Shown here piece by piece: positions 1 through 5,865 of a stretch of 7,692 nucleotides of DNA. The notes under the pieces are model-generated. The model did no database searches. It was not told the origin of the DNA and was given only the letters and a program-made list of their open reading frames with translations. The first letter of the stretch is position 1, and the number at the start of each line of letters is the position of its first letter. This DNA is from an uncultured Oscillospiraceae bacterium (GTDB lineage: Bacteria > Bacillota > Clostridia > Oscillospirales > Oscillospiraceae): positions 1-7,692 of the forward strand of contig CALWXY010000202.1 of assembly GCA_944385595.1 (NCBI GenBank), given 5' to 3'. Both the position numbers and the translations under genes were made by a program.

Positions 1-1114
1 ATCCGATGATATATCCGCCACTATGCGCTGTCTCACAGCGCTTGGATGCAATATATCCCCCACCTCGTCCGGCGTGCTCGTCACGCCCGGCAGTCCGGAC
101 TCGTCGCCCGCGCTCGACTGCGGCGAGTGCGGCTCGACGCTCAGATGTCTCCTGCGCGTCGCCGCCGCGCTCGGCGGGGGCGTCTCGGCCTGCGGGCGCG
201 GCAGGCTCGCCGAGCGCCCGCTGGGCGAGCTCGCCTCCGCAATGGCGGAGCACGGCTGCGAGCTCAGCGCCGCTTGCCTGCCGCTGAGCGTCAGCGGCGG
301 GCTGAGACCGGGCGTGTTCATCCTGCCGGGCGACGTCAGCTCGCAGTATGTCAGCGGACTGCTGTTCGCTCTGCCGCTTCTGAATGGCGACAGCCGCATT
401 GTGCTGAGCACCCCGCTCTCGTCCGCGGCCTACGTCGACATGACGCTTGCCGCCCTCGCCGCCTTCGGCATACAGGTCATCACCGAGGAGCACGGCTGGT
501 TCGTCCGCGGCTCGCAGCGCTATCTCAGCCCGGGGCGGCTCGCCGTCGAGGGCGACTGGTCTGCCGCCGCCGTGTGGCTCTGCGCGGGCGCGCTCGGCGC
601 TCCGGTGACCGTCACCGGCCTGAACGCCGCCTCCGCCCAGCCGGACAGGCGCATACTCAAGCTGCTCTCCGACATCGGCGCGGACGTCTCCGTCGCCGAA
701 AGCGCCGTCACCGTCTCGCGCGGCAGTCTGAAACCGCTGGAGGTCGACATCGATGCAAGCCCCGACCTCATGCCGGTGCTCACCTCCCTGCTCGCCTGCT
801 GCCCCGGCGTCTCCGCCATACGCAACGCCGCGCGGCTGCGCCTCAAGGAGAGCGACAGGCTCGCGGCCATGTCGCAGCTGCTCACGGCGCTGGGCGTCCC
901 CAACAGCACAGGGCCTGACCGGCTTGAGCTGCGCGGCGGCGCGCCCTCTCCCGGCGAGGTGAGCGGCGAAAACGACCACCGCATAGTCATGGCGGCGGCG
1001 CTCATGAGCTGCCGCACCGAGCTGACCATATCCGGCTGCGAGGCCGTGAATAAATCCTATCCCCGCTTTTTTGAAGATTTCACCGCCCTCGGCGGCGTCA
1101 TAACCAGACTTTAA
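1..1114 (+). CDS. aroA: 3-phosphoshikimate 1-carboxyvinyltransferase (EPSP synthase), 5' partial
   Basis: This enzyme transfers the enolpyruvyl group of PEP to shikimate-3-phosphate, the sixth step of the shikimate pathway, in the cytosol. The frame is open from base 2 and begins S-D-D-I-S-A-T-M-R-C-L, an internal family motif. The ATG at base 23 is therefore not the start, and roughly 45-60 N-terminal residues, including the PEP-binding Lys/Arg, lie upstream. The 370 residues present carry the family signatures: GECGSTLRC (122-148), ERPLG, SSQY (from 338), VEGDWSAAA, the RLRLKESDRL active-site stretch (KES at 845-853), NDHR (971-982) and NKSYPRFFEDF near the C-terminus with its conserved Lys (1052-1054). 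The loop usually written GNAGTxMRP in E. coli-type enzymes reads GECGSTLRC here; the GE-GSTLR form is one I associate with Clostridia. It is first in a tight operon with pheA, aroE-aroK and aroQ, and its TAA overlaps the pheA ribosome binding site. The identity is secure. Confidence 0.96.
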   Translation, partial: SDDISATMRCLTALGCNISPTSSGVLVTPGSPDSSPALDCGECGSTLRCLLRVAAALGGGVSACGRGRLAERPLGELASAMAEHGCELSAACLPLSVSGGLRPGVFILPGDVSSQYVSGLLFALPLLNGDSRIVLSTPLSSAAYVDMTLAALAAFGIQVITEEHGWFVRGSQRYLSPGRLAVEGDWSAAAVWLCAGALGAPVTVTGLNAASAQPDRRILKLLSDIGADVSVAESAVTVSRGSLKPLEVDIDASPDLMPVLTSLLACCPGVSAIRNAARLRLKESDRLAAMSQLLTALGVPNSTGPDRLELRGGAPSPGEVSGENDHRIVMAAALMSCRTELTISGCEAVNKSYPRFFEDFTALGGVITRL

Positions 1115-1119
1115 GGAGG
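1113..1119 (+). promoter_or_regulatory. Shine-Dalgarno sequence of pheA, overlapping the aroA stop
   Basis: AAGGAGG lies 7 bases before the pheA ATG at 1127. Its first two bases are the last two of the aroA TAA (1112-1114). Ribosomes finishing aroA therefore stop on the pheA binding site, an arrangement compatible with translational coupling. Confidence 0.85.
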
Positions 1120-1126
1120 CTTTTCC

Positions 1127-2263
1127 ATGGAAATAGGCGAACTCAGAGGGAAAATCGACGGCATCGACCAGAAGCTCGCGGAGCTGTTCCGCGAGCGTAT
1201 GGAGGTCTCGAGGGACATTGCCCGCTGGAAATCCGGCTCCGGGCGCGCCGTGCGCGACAGGAAGCGCGAGCGCGAGGTGCTCACAAAGGCGACGGAGCTT
1301 GCGGGCGAGGAATTTGAGAGCTACACCAAGGTGCTGTTCACGACGCTGATGTCGCTCAGCCGCTCGTATCAGCACGAGCTGACCGAGCCCGACCCGCTCT
1401 CCGACGCTCTCCGCGAGGCCATGGACAACACGCCGGAGCTGTTCCCCAGGAAGGCCACCGTCGCCTGCCAGGGCATAGAGGGCGCCTACTCGCAGCAGGC
1501 CTGCGACAAGCTGTTCTCGCTGCCGTCTATTGCCTATTTCAGCAACTGGGGCAGCGTGTTCTCCGCCGTCGAGAGCGGCATGTGCCGCTACGGCATCCTC
1601 CCCATAGAGAACAGCACCCACGGCTCGGTCTACGAGATTTACGACCTCATGCGCAGGCACCACTTCTACATTGTGCGCAGCCTGCGCCTGCGCATAGACC
1701 ACGCCCTGCTCACGAAGCCCGGCGTCGACTTCTCGGAGATCAAAACCATAGTCTCGCACCACCAGGCGCTCGGCCAGTGCTCGGAATTCCTCGCCTCTCT
1801 CAAGGGCGTCGAGACCCGCCCCTGTGCCAACACCGCCCTCGCCGCCCGCGAGGTCGCCGAGAGCAGCGACCGCTCCATAGCCTGCATATCCTCCCACTCC
1901 TGCGCCGACACCTACGGCCTCGTCGAGTGCCGCTCCGGCATTGCCAACAGCGACAGCAACTACACCCGCTTCATCTGCATCGCCCGCGAGCCTGAGATCT
2001 ATCCCGGCTCCGACAGGGTGAGCATTATGCTGAACCTCCCCCACGAGCCCGGCTCGCTCTATGAGCTGCTCTCCCGCTTCGCCGCACTCGACCTGAACGT
2101 CCGCAAGCTTGAGAGCCGCCCCATCCCCGGCTCCGACTTCGAGTTCACCTTCTATTTCGACCTCGAGGCCAACCTCCGCTCGCCGGATGTGCTCCGCCTC
2201 ATCGGCGGGCTGCGCCGCGACATCCCATCCCTCGCCTTCCTCGGCGCCTACTCGGAGGTGTGA
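1127..2263 (+). CDS. pheA: Bifunctional chorismate mutase / prephenate dehydratase (P-protein) with ACT domain
   Basis: The protein converts chorismate to prephenate and then to phenylpyruvate, the committed branch to phenylalanine. It has 378 residues, close to the 386 of E. coli PheA. Residues 1-85 are an AroQ-type helical chorismate mutase. R7, R24, K35, D44, R47 and E48 match E. coli R11, R28, K39, D48, R51 and E52 at a constant offset of four. Residues about 109-290 are the dehydratase, with GAYS, LPIENSTHGSV, SHHQALGQC (210-218) and the catalytic-type TRF (T280). Residues about 297-378 are an ACT domain with the Phe-binding ESRP motif at 329-332, so feedback inhibition by phenylalanine is likely. 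Two positions differ from common sequence: H212 where SHPQAL is usual, and GSLY (309-312) where GAL(V) is usual. The ATG follows a strong AAGGAGG 12 bases after aroA, and the last codons supply the ribosome binding site of the next gene. Confidence 0.96.
   Translation: MEIGELRGKIDGIDQKLAELFRERMEVSRDIARWKSGSGRAVRDRKREREVLTKATELAGEEFESYTKVLFTTLMSLSRSYQHELTEPDPLSDALREAMDNTPELFPRKATVACQGIEGAYSQQACDKLFSLPSIAYFSNWGSVFSAVESGMCRYGILPIENSTHGSVYEIYDLMRRHHFYIVRSLRLRIDHALLTKPGVDFSEIKTIVSHHQALGQCSEFLASLKGVETRPCANTALAAREVAESSDRSIACISSHSCADTYGLVECRSGIANSDSNYTRFICIAREPEIYPGSDRVSIMLNLPHEPGSLYELLSRFAALDLNVRKLESRPIPGSDFEFTFYFDLEANLRSPDVLRLIGGLRRDIPSLAFLGAYSEV
2254..2260 (+). promoter_or_regulatory. Shine-Dalgarno sequence of aroE-aroK inside the pheA 3' end
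   Basis: GGAGGTG is coding sequence for the last residues of PheA and lies 6 bases before the ATG at 2267. The pheA TGA (2261-2263) sits in the spacer. This supports the ATG at 2267 as the start and suggests coupled translation. Confidence 0.8.
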
Positions 2264-2266
2264 GCC

Positions 2267-3502
2267 ATGCGTCACGGTCTTTTGGGCGAGAAGCTCGGCC
2301 ACAGCTTCTCGCCGCAGATTCACGCCATGCTCGGCTGCCCGGACTACGGGCTGATTGAGCTGCCGCGCGCGGAGCTGGACGGCTTCATGCGCCGGCGCGA
2401 TTTTGACGCCATAAACGTCACCATCCCATATAAGCGCGACGTCATGCCATACTGCGCGGAGCTAGACCCCGCCGCCGAGGCCATAGGCTGCGTGAATACT
2501 ATTATAAATAAGGAAGGGCGCCTCTTCGGCTACAACACCGACTTCTCCGGCTTCCTCTACATGGCTGACCGCGCCGGAGTCGATTTCGCCGGGCGGAAGG
2601 TGCTCATTCTCGGCAGCGGAGGCACCAGCCTCACCGCGGCGGCCGCCGCGAAGTCGCGCGGCGCCTCCGAGGTGCTCAAGGTCTCGCGCAGAGGCGAGCT
2701 GAACTACGAGAACGCCGCCTCCCTCTGCCGCGACGCGGAGATACTCGTGAACACCACGCCCGTCGGCATGTTCCCGAATAACGGCGCAATGGCGCTCGAC
2801 CCCGCGCTCTTCCCCAAGCTGCGCGGCGTGCTGGACGTCGTCTACAACCCGCTCGCCACGGCGCTCATTCTCCGCGCGCGCTCTCTGGGTCTGCCGTGCT
2901 CGGGAGGACTGCCCATGCTGGTGGCACAGGCCGTATTCGCCGAGGAGCTGTTCACCGGCGAAAAGCTGCCGCTCAGCGTATTCGAGGACATACTCCGCCG
3001 CATCGACGCGCAAAAACGCAGCATCATACTCATGGGCATGCCCGGCTGCGGCAAAAGCTCGCTCGCTAAGCTCATAGCGGAGCGCAGCGGCAGACAGTGC
3101 GCCGACATCGACGAGCTCATAGTCGCCGAGGCGGGCAAAAGCATACCGGAGATTTTCGCCGAATCCGGCGAGACGGCCTTCCGCGACATTGAGAGCCGCG
3201 TCCTCGCCGAGAGCAGCAAAAACGGCGGCTGCGTCATCGCCCTCGGCGGCGGCACACCGCTGCGCGAGGAAAACCGCCGCGCAATGGCGCAAAACGGCTT
3301 TGTCGTCTACATCCGCCGCGCCCTCTCCGAGCTGCCCACCGACGGCAGACCCCTCTCCGGCGACGGCAGCGGCCTCGCGCTCATGCTCAAGCGCCGCGAG
3401 CCGGTCTACTCCGCCTGCGCCGACTGCGTCTGCGACAACAGCTCCGACCTCGCCTCCCTCGCCGACGAGGTGCTCAAAAAATTTGAAAACAGGGTGATCT
3501 GA
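2267..3502 (+). CDS. aroE-aroK: Fused shikimate dehydrogenase - shikimate kinase
   Basis: One 411-residue reading frame carries two consecutive shikimate pathway enzymes. Residues 1 to about 248 are AroE, which reduces 3-dehydroshikimate with NADPH. It shows HSFSP (12-16), NVTIPYK with catalytic-type K56, GYNTD with D92, a GSGGTS nucleotide-binding loop, an NTTPVGM segment and SGGLPMLVAQA near its end. Residues about 250-411 are AroK, which phosphorylates shikimate with ATP. It shows a Walker A loop GMPGCGKSS (257-265, K263), DID (280-282), SIPEIFAESGETAFR (R306), LGGGTP (326-331) and a GRPLSGD lid segment. The junction has almost no linker (RRIDAQKRSIILMG), and no stop or frameshift separates the halves. 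AroE is compact beside the usual 270-280 residues. The gene starts 3 bases after pheA and ends 1 base before aroQ. All catalytic-type residues I can check in both halves are present, so both activities are expected. Confidence 0.95.
   Translation: MRHGLLGEKLGHSFSPQIHAMLGCPDYGLIELPRAELDGFMRRRDFDAINVTIPYKRDVMPYCAELDPAAEAIGCVNTIINKEGRLFGYNTDFSGFLYMADRAGVDFAGRKVLILGSGGTSLTAAAAAKSRGASEVLKVSRRGELNYENAASLCRDAEILVNTTPVGMFPNNGAMALDPALFPKLRGVLDVVYNPLATALILRARSLGLPCSGGLPMLVAQAVFAEELFTGEKLPLSVFEDILRRIDAQKRSIILMGMPGCGKSSLAKLIAERSGRQCADIDELIVAEAGKSIPEIFAESGETAFRDIESRVLAESSKNGGCVIALGGGTPLREENRRAMAQNGFVVYIRRALSELPTDGRPLSGDGSGLALMLKRREPVYSACADCVCDNSSDLASLADEVLKKFENRVI
3493..3498 (+). promoter_or_regulatory. 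Shine-Dalgarno sequence of aroQ inside the aroE-aroK 3' end
   Basis: GGTGAT matches the 3' part of an extended GGAGGTGAT site and lies 5 bases before the aroQ ATG at 3504. The aroE-aroK TGA (3500-3502) lies in the spacer, leaving one base between stop and start. Confidence 0.6.
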
Positions 3503-3503
3503 C

Positions 3504-3935
3504 ATGCGTTTCCTCATTATAAACGGCCCCAACATCAACTTCCTCGGCATCCGCGAGCCTGAGATCTACGGCGGGCGCACCTACCTCGACCTCATCGACT
3601 ACATCCGCGCCGGCTGCGCCGAGCTCGGCGTCGACTGCGAGTTCTTCCAGTCCAACCACGAGGGCGCGATAGTCGACGCCAGCCAGGGCGCATATAAGCG
3701 CATCGACGGCATCATCATAAACCCCGCCGCCTACACCCACACCAGCATCGCCATTCTCGACGCGCTCAAGGCCGTCGGCATCCCCGCCGTCGAGGTGCAC
3801 CTCAGCGACGTCGACTCCCGCGAGGACTTCCGCCAGGTCTCCTACGCCGGTAAGGCCTGCTGCAAGCGCTTCGCCGGCATGGGCTTCGACGGCTATATCG
3901 CCGCCGCAAAGCATCTCAAACAGCTGCTCGGCTGA
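3504..3935 (+). CDS. aroQ: Type II 3-dehydroquinate dehydratase
   Basis: The enzyme dehydrates 3-dehydroquinate to 3-dehydroshikimate, the step before AroE. It is 143 residues, normal for the type II family, which forms dodecamers. Family motifs run in order: NGPNINFLGIREPEIYG (7-23) with catalytic-type R17 and Y22, QSNHEGAIVD, INPAAYTHTS with H79, and EVHLSDVDSREDFRQVS with H99. The glycine usual in NPGAYTHT is alanine here, and the common HISN reads HLSD; both look like mild variants. It is the last gene of the aromatic operon, one base after aroE-aroK. No hairpin is visible in the 18 bases between its stop and the next promoter, so operon transcripts may continue into the following gene. 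Confidence 0.97.
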   Translation: MRFLIINGPNINFLGIREPEIYGGRTYLDLIDYIRAGCAELGVDCEFFQSNHEGAIVDASQGAYKRIDGIIINPAAYTHTSIAILDALKAVGIPAVEVHLSDVDSREDFRQVSYAGKACCKRFAGMGFDGYIAAAKHLKQLLG

Positions 3936-3953
3936 GCCAAAAATCCGCCATGC

Positions 3954-3982
3954 TTGACATTTTGGATACAATGTGTTACAAT
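3954..3982 (+). promoter_or_regulatory. Sigma-A type promoter, extended -10
   Basis: A perfect -35 box TTGACA (3954-3959) is followed by exactly 17 bp and a TACAAT -10 box (3977-3982). TGT precedes the -10 box, giving the TGn extension. Transcription would start near 3989, leaving a leader of about 27 bases before the ATG at 4016. The stretch is AT-rich within GC-rich surroundings. A second TACAAT at 3967-3972 is only 7 bases from the -35 box and is not usable with it. The promoter separates the downstream two-gene unit from the aromatic operon. Confidence 0.87.
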
Positions 3983-4015
3983 TCGGTTACGTTTATTTCA
4001 GAAAGGAATGATAGC

Positions 4016-4306
4016 ATGGCAGCAAAGTCCGCCGTTCTCGAATACCGCGGCCGCCCTCTCCGCCGCAAGGACAACCTCATCTACTACGGCAGCATGAGCG
4101 AGAAGTACATCATCATGCTCCAAATCATGGAGACGAAAAAGGTCAAGGATCTCGACGTCGCCACCAAGGTGTCCGTCCAGCTCCAGCTCACCGACCCCGA
4201 CCTCAAATCCCGCGACAGGGTCGTGAAAAAGAGCGAGAAAAACAGCCTCTACGCGGCCATGGACGTCGCCTCCGTCTGGCTCGACCGTGCGCTGAGCGCC
4301 AGATAA
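4016..4306 (+). CDS. Conserved-looking 96-residue protein of unknown function
   Basis: I cannot assign a function. The product is 96 residues, rich in Lys/Arg and net basic, with no signal peptide or membrane segment, so it is probably cytosolic. It has an N-terminal basic stretch RGRPLRRKD (11-19), an aromatic/hydrophobic centre around YYGSMSEKYIIMLQIM (23-38), then VATKVSVQLQLTD (48-60), KKSEK (71-75) and a C-terminal amphipathic-looking helix ending in WLDRAL. The even mix of short motifs resembles a family under constraint, and I have an unverified impression of similar hypothetical proteins in related Clostridia. The ATG at 4016 is preferred because AGAAAGGA (4000-4007) lies 8 bases upstream. 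An in-frame ATG at 3950 would put the promoter inside the coding region. It has its own strong promoter and ends 10 bases before the NlpC/P60 gene, so the two are probably cotranscribed. Confidence 0.85.
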   Translation: MAAKSAVLEYRGRPLRRKDNLIYYGSMSEKYIIMLQIMETKKVKDLDVATKVSVQLQLTDPDLKSRDRVVKKSEKNSLYAAMDVASVWLDRALSAR

Positions 4307-4310
4307 GGTG
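4305..4310 (+). promoter_or_regulatory. Ribosome binding site that decides the NlpC/P60 start
   Basis: AAGGTG overlaps the preceding TAA and lies 6 bases before the ATG at 4317. An in-frame GTG at 4308 is part of this site itself, so the shorter ATG start is chosen. Confidence 0.65.
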
Positions 4311-4316
4311 ACCGCC

Positions 4317-5201
4317 ATGCAGCACAAGATACTAAAAACGCTGCTGGTCTCGGCCTCCCTAGCCTGCCTGCTCTCTGTCTCCGCCCTCGCCGCCAACGAC
4401 GGCGGTGGCACCGTAAATGCCGACGACGTGAACCTGCGCACCGCCGCCGGGACAAGCTCCTCCGTCATCAAGACCGTCGCCGAGGGCTCGCCCCTCGTCG
4501 TCATCGACAGGTCCGACTCCGAGTGGTACAAGGTCTGGTGCTCCGGCACCGAGGGCTATATGTCCTCCGACTACATAAGCTTCTCCGAGAACCTCGACGC
4601 CGATTTCGGCACCGGCACCATTGACGGCACCACCGTCCGACTGCGCTCCGCCGCCGACTACTCCGCCAGCACCCTCGCCTACCTCGACACGGGAGCCTCG
4701 CTCACCGTCACCGGCGTCAGCGGCTGCTGGTACGAGGTCTCAAACGGCAGCTACTCCGGCTACGTCCACAGCGACTACCTCGCGCTTGCAAATCAGGTTC
4801 TGCCCGAGCCTCAGACCGCCGACTACACCACCGGCGGCAGCGCCATAGTCGCCACAGCGCAGAAGTACCTCGGCGTCCCATACGTCTGGGCGGGCACCTC
4901 GCCCAGCGGCTTCGACTGCTCCGGCTTCGTCTACTACGTCTACAAGGAGAACGGCTACAAGACCAACCGCACCGCCGCCTCCCTGTTCAGCAACGGCGTC
5001 TACGTCGACCGCAGCCAGCTCCAGCCCGGCGACGTCATCTGCTTCTACAGCGGCAGCTATGGCTACATAGGCCACTGCGGCATCTACATCGGCAACAACC
5101 AGTTCATCCACGCCTCGTCCAGCAGCGGCAAGGTCGTCGTGAACTCGCTCAGCGAGAGCTACTACAACAGCCACTACTACGGCGCAAGGCGCATAGTCTG
5201 A
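4317..5201 (+). CDS. Secreted SH3b-SH3b-NlpC/P60 peptidoglycan endopeptidase
   Basis: This is a 294-residue exported cell-wall hydrolase. Enzymes of this architecture usually cut the D-gamma-glutamyl-meso-diaminopimelate (or lysine) bond of stem peptides. Residues 1-25 form a signal peptide: basic HKILK, a hydrophobic core, and an ALA cleavage site before AND. C17 is not in a lipobox. Two bacterial SH3 domains follow at about 31-91 (VNLRTAAGTSSSV, YMSSDYI) and about 98-155 (VRLRSAADYSAST, YVHSDYL), which probably bind wall peptides. The catalytic NlpC/P60 domain covers about 175-294, with FDCSGFVYYVY (nucleophile C201), IGHCGIYIG (H253) and FIHASS (H265) forming the expected Cys-His-His set. 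The ATG at 4317 is preferred to GTG 4308 because AAGGTG lies 6 bases upstream. It is cotranscribed with the small unknown gene and followed directly by a strong hairpin terminator. Family identity is secure; the exact bond cut is inferred. Confidence 0.94.
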   Translation: MQHKILKTLLVSASLACLLSVSALAANDGGGTVNADDVNLRTAAGTSSSVIKTVAEGSPLVVIDRSDSEWYKVWCSGTEGYMSSDYISFSENLDADFGTGTIDGTTVRLRSAADYSASTLAYLDTGASLTVTGVSGCWYEVSNGSYSGYVHSDYLALANQVLPEPQTADYTTGGSAIVATAQKYLGVPYVWAGTSPSGFDCSGFVYYVYKENGYKTNRTAASLFSNGVYVDRSQLQPGDVICFYSGSYGYIGHCGIYIGNNQFIHASSSSGKVVVNSLSESYYNSHYYGARRIV

Positions 5202-5209
5202 GCGCGCTG

Positions 5210-5238
5210 TTGAAAAAATCCCCCGAAAGTGCTACACT
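5210..5238 (+). promoter_or_regulatory. Promoter of the NUDIX gene, overlapping the terminator's left arm
   Basis: TTGAAA (5210-5215) and TACACT (5233-5238) are separated by exactly 17 bp, and TGC before the -10 box gives the TGn extension. Transcription would start near 5245, about 25 bases before the NUDIX ATG. The -35 box is 5/6 and the -10 box 4/6 to consensus. Most of the element lies in the left arm of the hairpin at 5214-5269. Confidence 0.6.
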
Positions 5239-5269
5239 CGCAGTATTACAGCACTTTCGGGGGATTTTT
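5214..5269 (+). terminator. Intrinsic terminator, perfect 20-bp stem with A/T tracts, probably bidirectional
   Basis: Bases 5214-5233 and 5250-5269 are perfect reverse complements around a 16-base loop. The stem is AAAAAT, five C, GAAAGTGCT, and the right arm ends in five T. It starts 12 bases after the NlpC/P60 stop and would end that transcript. On the - strand the hairpin ends in a six-T run, so it could also work in reverse. The T tract abuts the ATG of the next gene. Confidence 0.87.
5259..5264 (+). promoter_or_regulatory. Possible ribosome binding site within the terminator stem
   Basis: GGGGGA lies 5 to 6 bases before the NUDIX ATG and can pair with the 16S anti-SD with one G-U wobble. 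It is paired with five C (5220-5224) in read-through RNA, but free in RNA starting near 5245, which lacks the left arm. Confidence 0.45.
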
Positions 5270-5857
5270 ATGTCTATTGAGATGGTGAATATTTTCAGCG
5301 ACGACATGGCGCTCACCGGCTCCGCCCCGCGCAGCGAGGCGCACAGGCTGGGGCTGCTGCACGACGTCGTCCACTGCTGGATAGTCGACCCGCGCGGCGA
5401 GGGGCGCGTTTTCTTCCAGCGCCGCGCCGCGAGCAAGGAGACCTTCCCCGGCTACTACGACATAGCCGTCGGCGGGCACATAGCCGCAGGCGAGGCCCCG
5501 CTCGACGCCGCCATACGCGAGACGCGCGAGGAGACGGGGCTGCTTCTCACGCCGGAGCGGCTGATATTCGCGGGCAGCGTCCGCAAGGCGGACTATTTCT
5601 ACGAGCATCTCGACCGCGAGATTGGCAGGGTCTTCCTCCTGCTTGAGCCGGAGCCGGAGTTTCGCCCCGGCGACGAGGTGGACGAGATGGTCTGGGTCGC
5701 CGTCCCGGAGTATCTGCGCCGCTTCGACAAGCCGGAGATCCAGGCGCACGGCGACGGAGGCCGCGAGCTCTCCATTCCGCTGACGCTCTGGGCGGGCTCG
5801 CCCTCGCGCGAGTTTGAGGACTGGATCCTGCCGCTGATCTGGAAAAATCATGTTTAA
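5270..5857 (+). CDS. NUDIX hydrolase, Idi/YfcD-like
   Basis: This is a 195-residue NUDIX-fold protein, cytosolic, with no signal or membrane segment. The NUDIX box lies at residues 69-91 and fits GX5EX7REUXEEXGU: GHIAAGE, seven residues, then RETREETGL, with metal-binding E87 and E88. The preceding LLHDVVHCWIVD and VFFQRRAASKETFPGYYDIAVGG segments resemble the subgroup often annotated as isopentenyl-diphosphate isomerase-like or YfcD. Many members have no proven substrate, so isomerase activity should not be assumed. A nucleoside diphosphate derivative is the usual class of substrate. The ATG at 5270 is preferred to an in-frame TTG at 5210, which would place the promoter and terminator hairpin in the coding region. 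It probably has its own transcript, starting inside that hairpin, and ends at the convergent hairpin 5866-5915. Confidence 0.9.
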   Translation: MSIEMVNIFSDDMALTGSAPRSEAHRLGLLHDVVHCWIVDPRGEGRVFFQRRAASKETFPGYYDIAVGGHIAAGEAPLDAAIRETREETGLLLTPERLIFAGSVRKADYFYEHLDREIGRVFLLLEPEPEFRPGDEVDEMVWVAVPEYLRRFDKPEIQAHGDGGRELSIPLTLWAGSPSREFEDWILPLIWKNHV

Positions 5858-5865
5858 GCGAAAAT

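Noticed and set aside
2462..3550. Long open frames on the opposite strand, such as 2462-3550 (-) and 6403-7638 (+).
   Set aside because: They mirror well-supported genes in GC-rich DNA, have biased Ala/Arg/Glu/Gly composition and no recognisable motifs. They are shadows of codon bias.
1984..3568. An exact 18-base direct repeat, at 1984-2001 in pheA and 3551-3568 in aroQ.
   Set aside because: Both copies encode the same peptide R-E-P-E-I-Y in frame. In AroQ it is a conserved family motif; in PheA it is a linker before the ACT domain. Shared codon preference explains the match without a repeat element.
3950..4015. An upstream in-frame ATG at 3950 that would extend the small unknown protein by 22 residues.
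   Set aside because: The extension covers the -35 and -10 boxes and has no ribosome binding site. The ATG at 4016 has AGAAAGGA at good spacing.
4317..4400. A lipoprotein signal with Cys17 (SLAC) in the NlpC/P60 protein.
   Set aside because: The -3 position is Ser rather than Leu-like, and a standard ALA signal peptidase I site follows at residues 23-25.
5210..5269. An in-frame TTG at 5210 that would extend the NUDIX protein by 20 residues.
   Set aside because: The extension is the terminator hairpin itself and overlaps the likely promoter. The NUDIX family does not need these residues.
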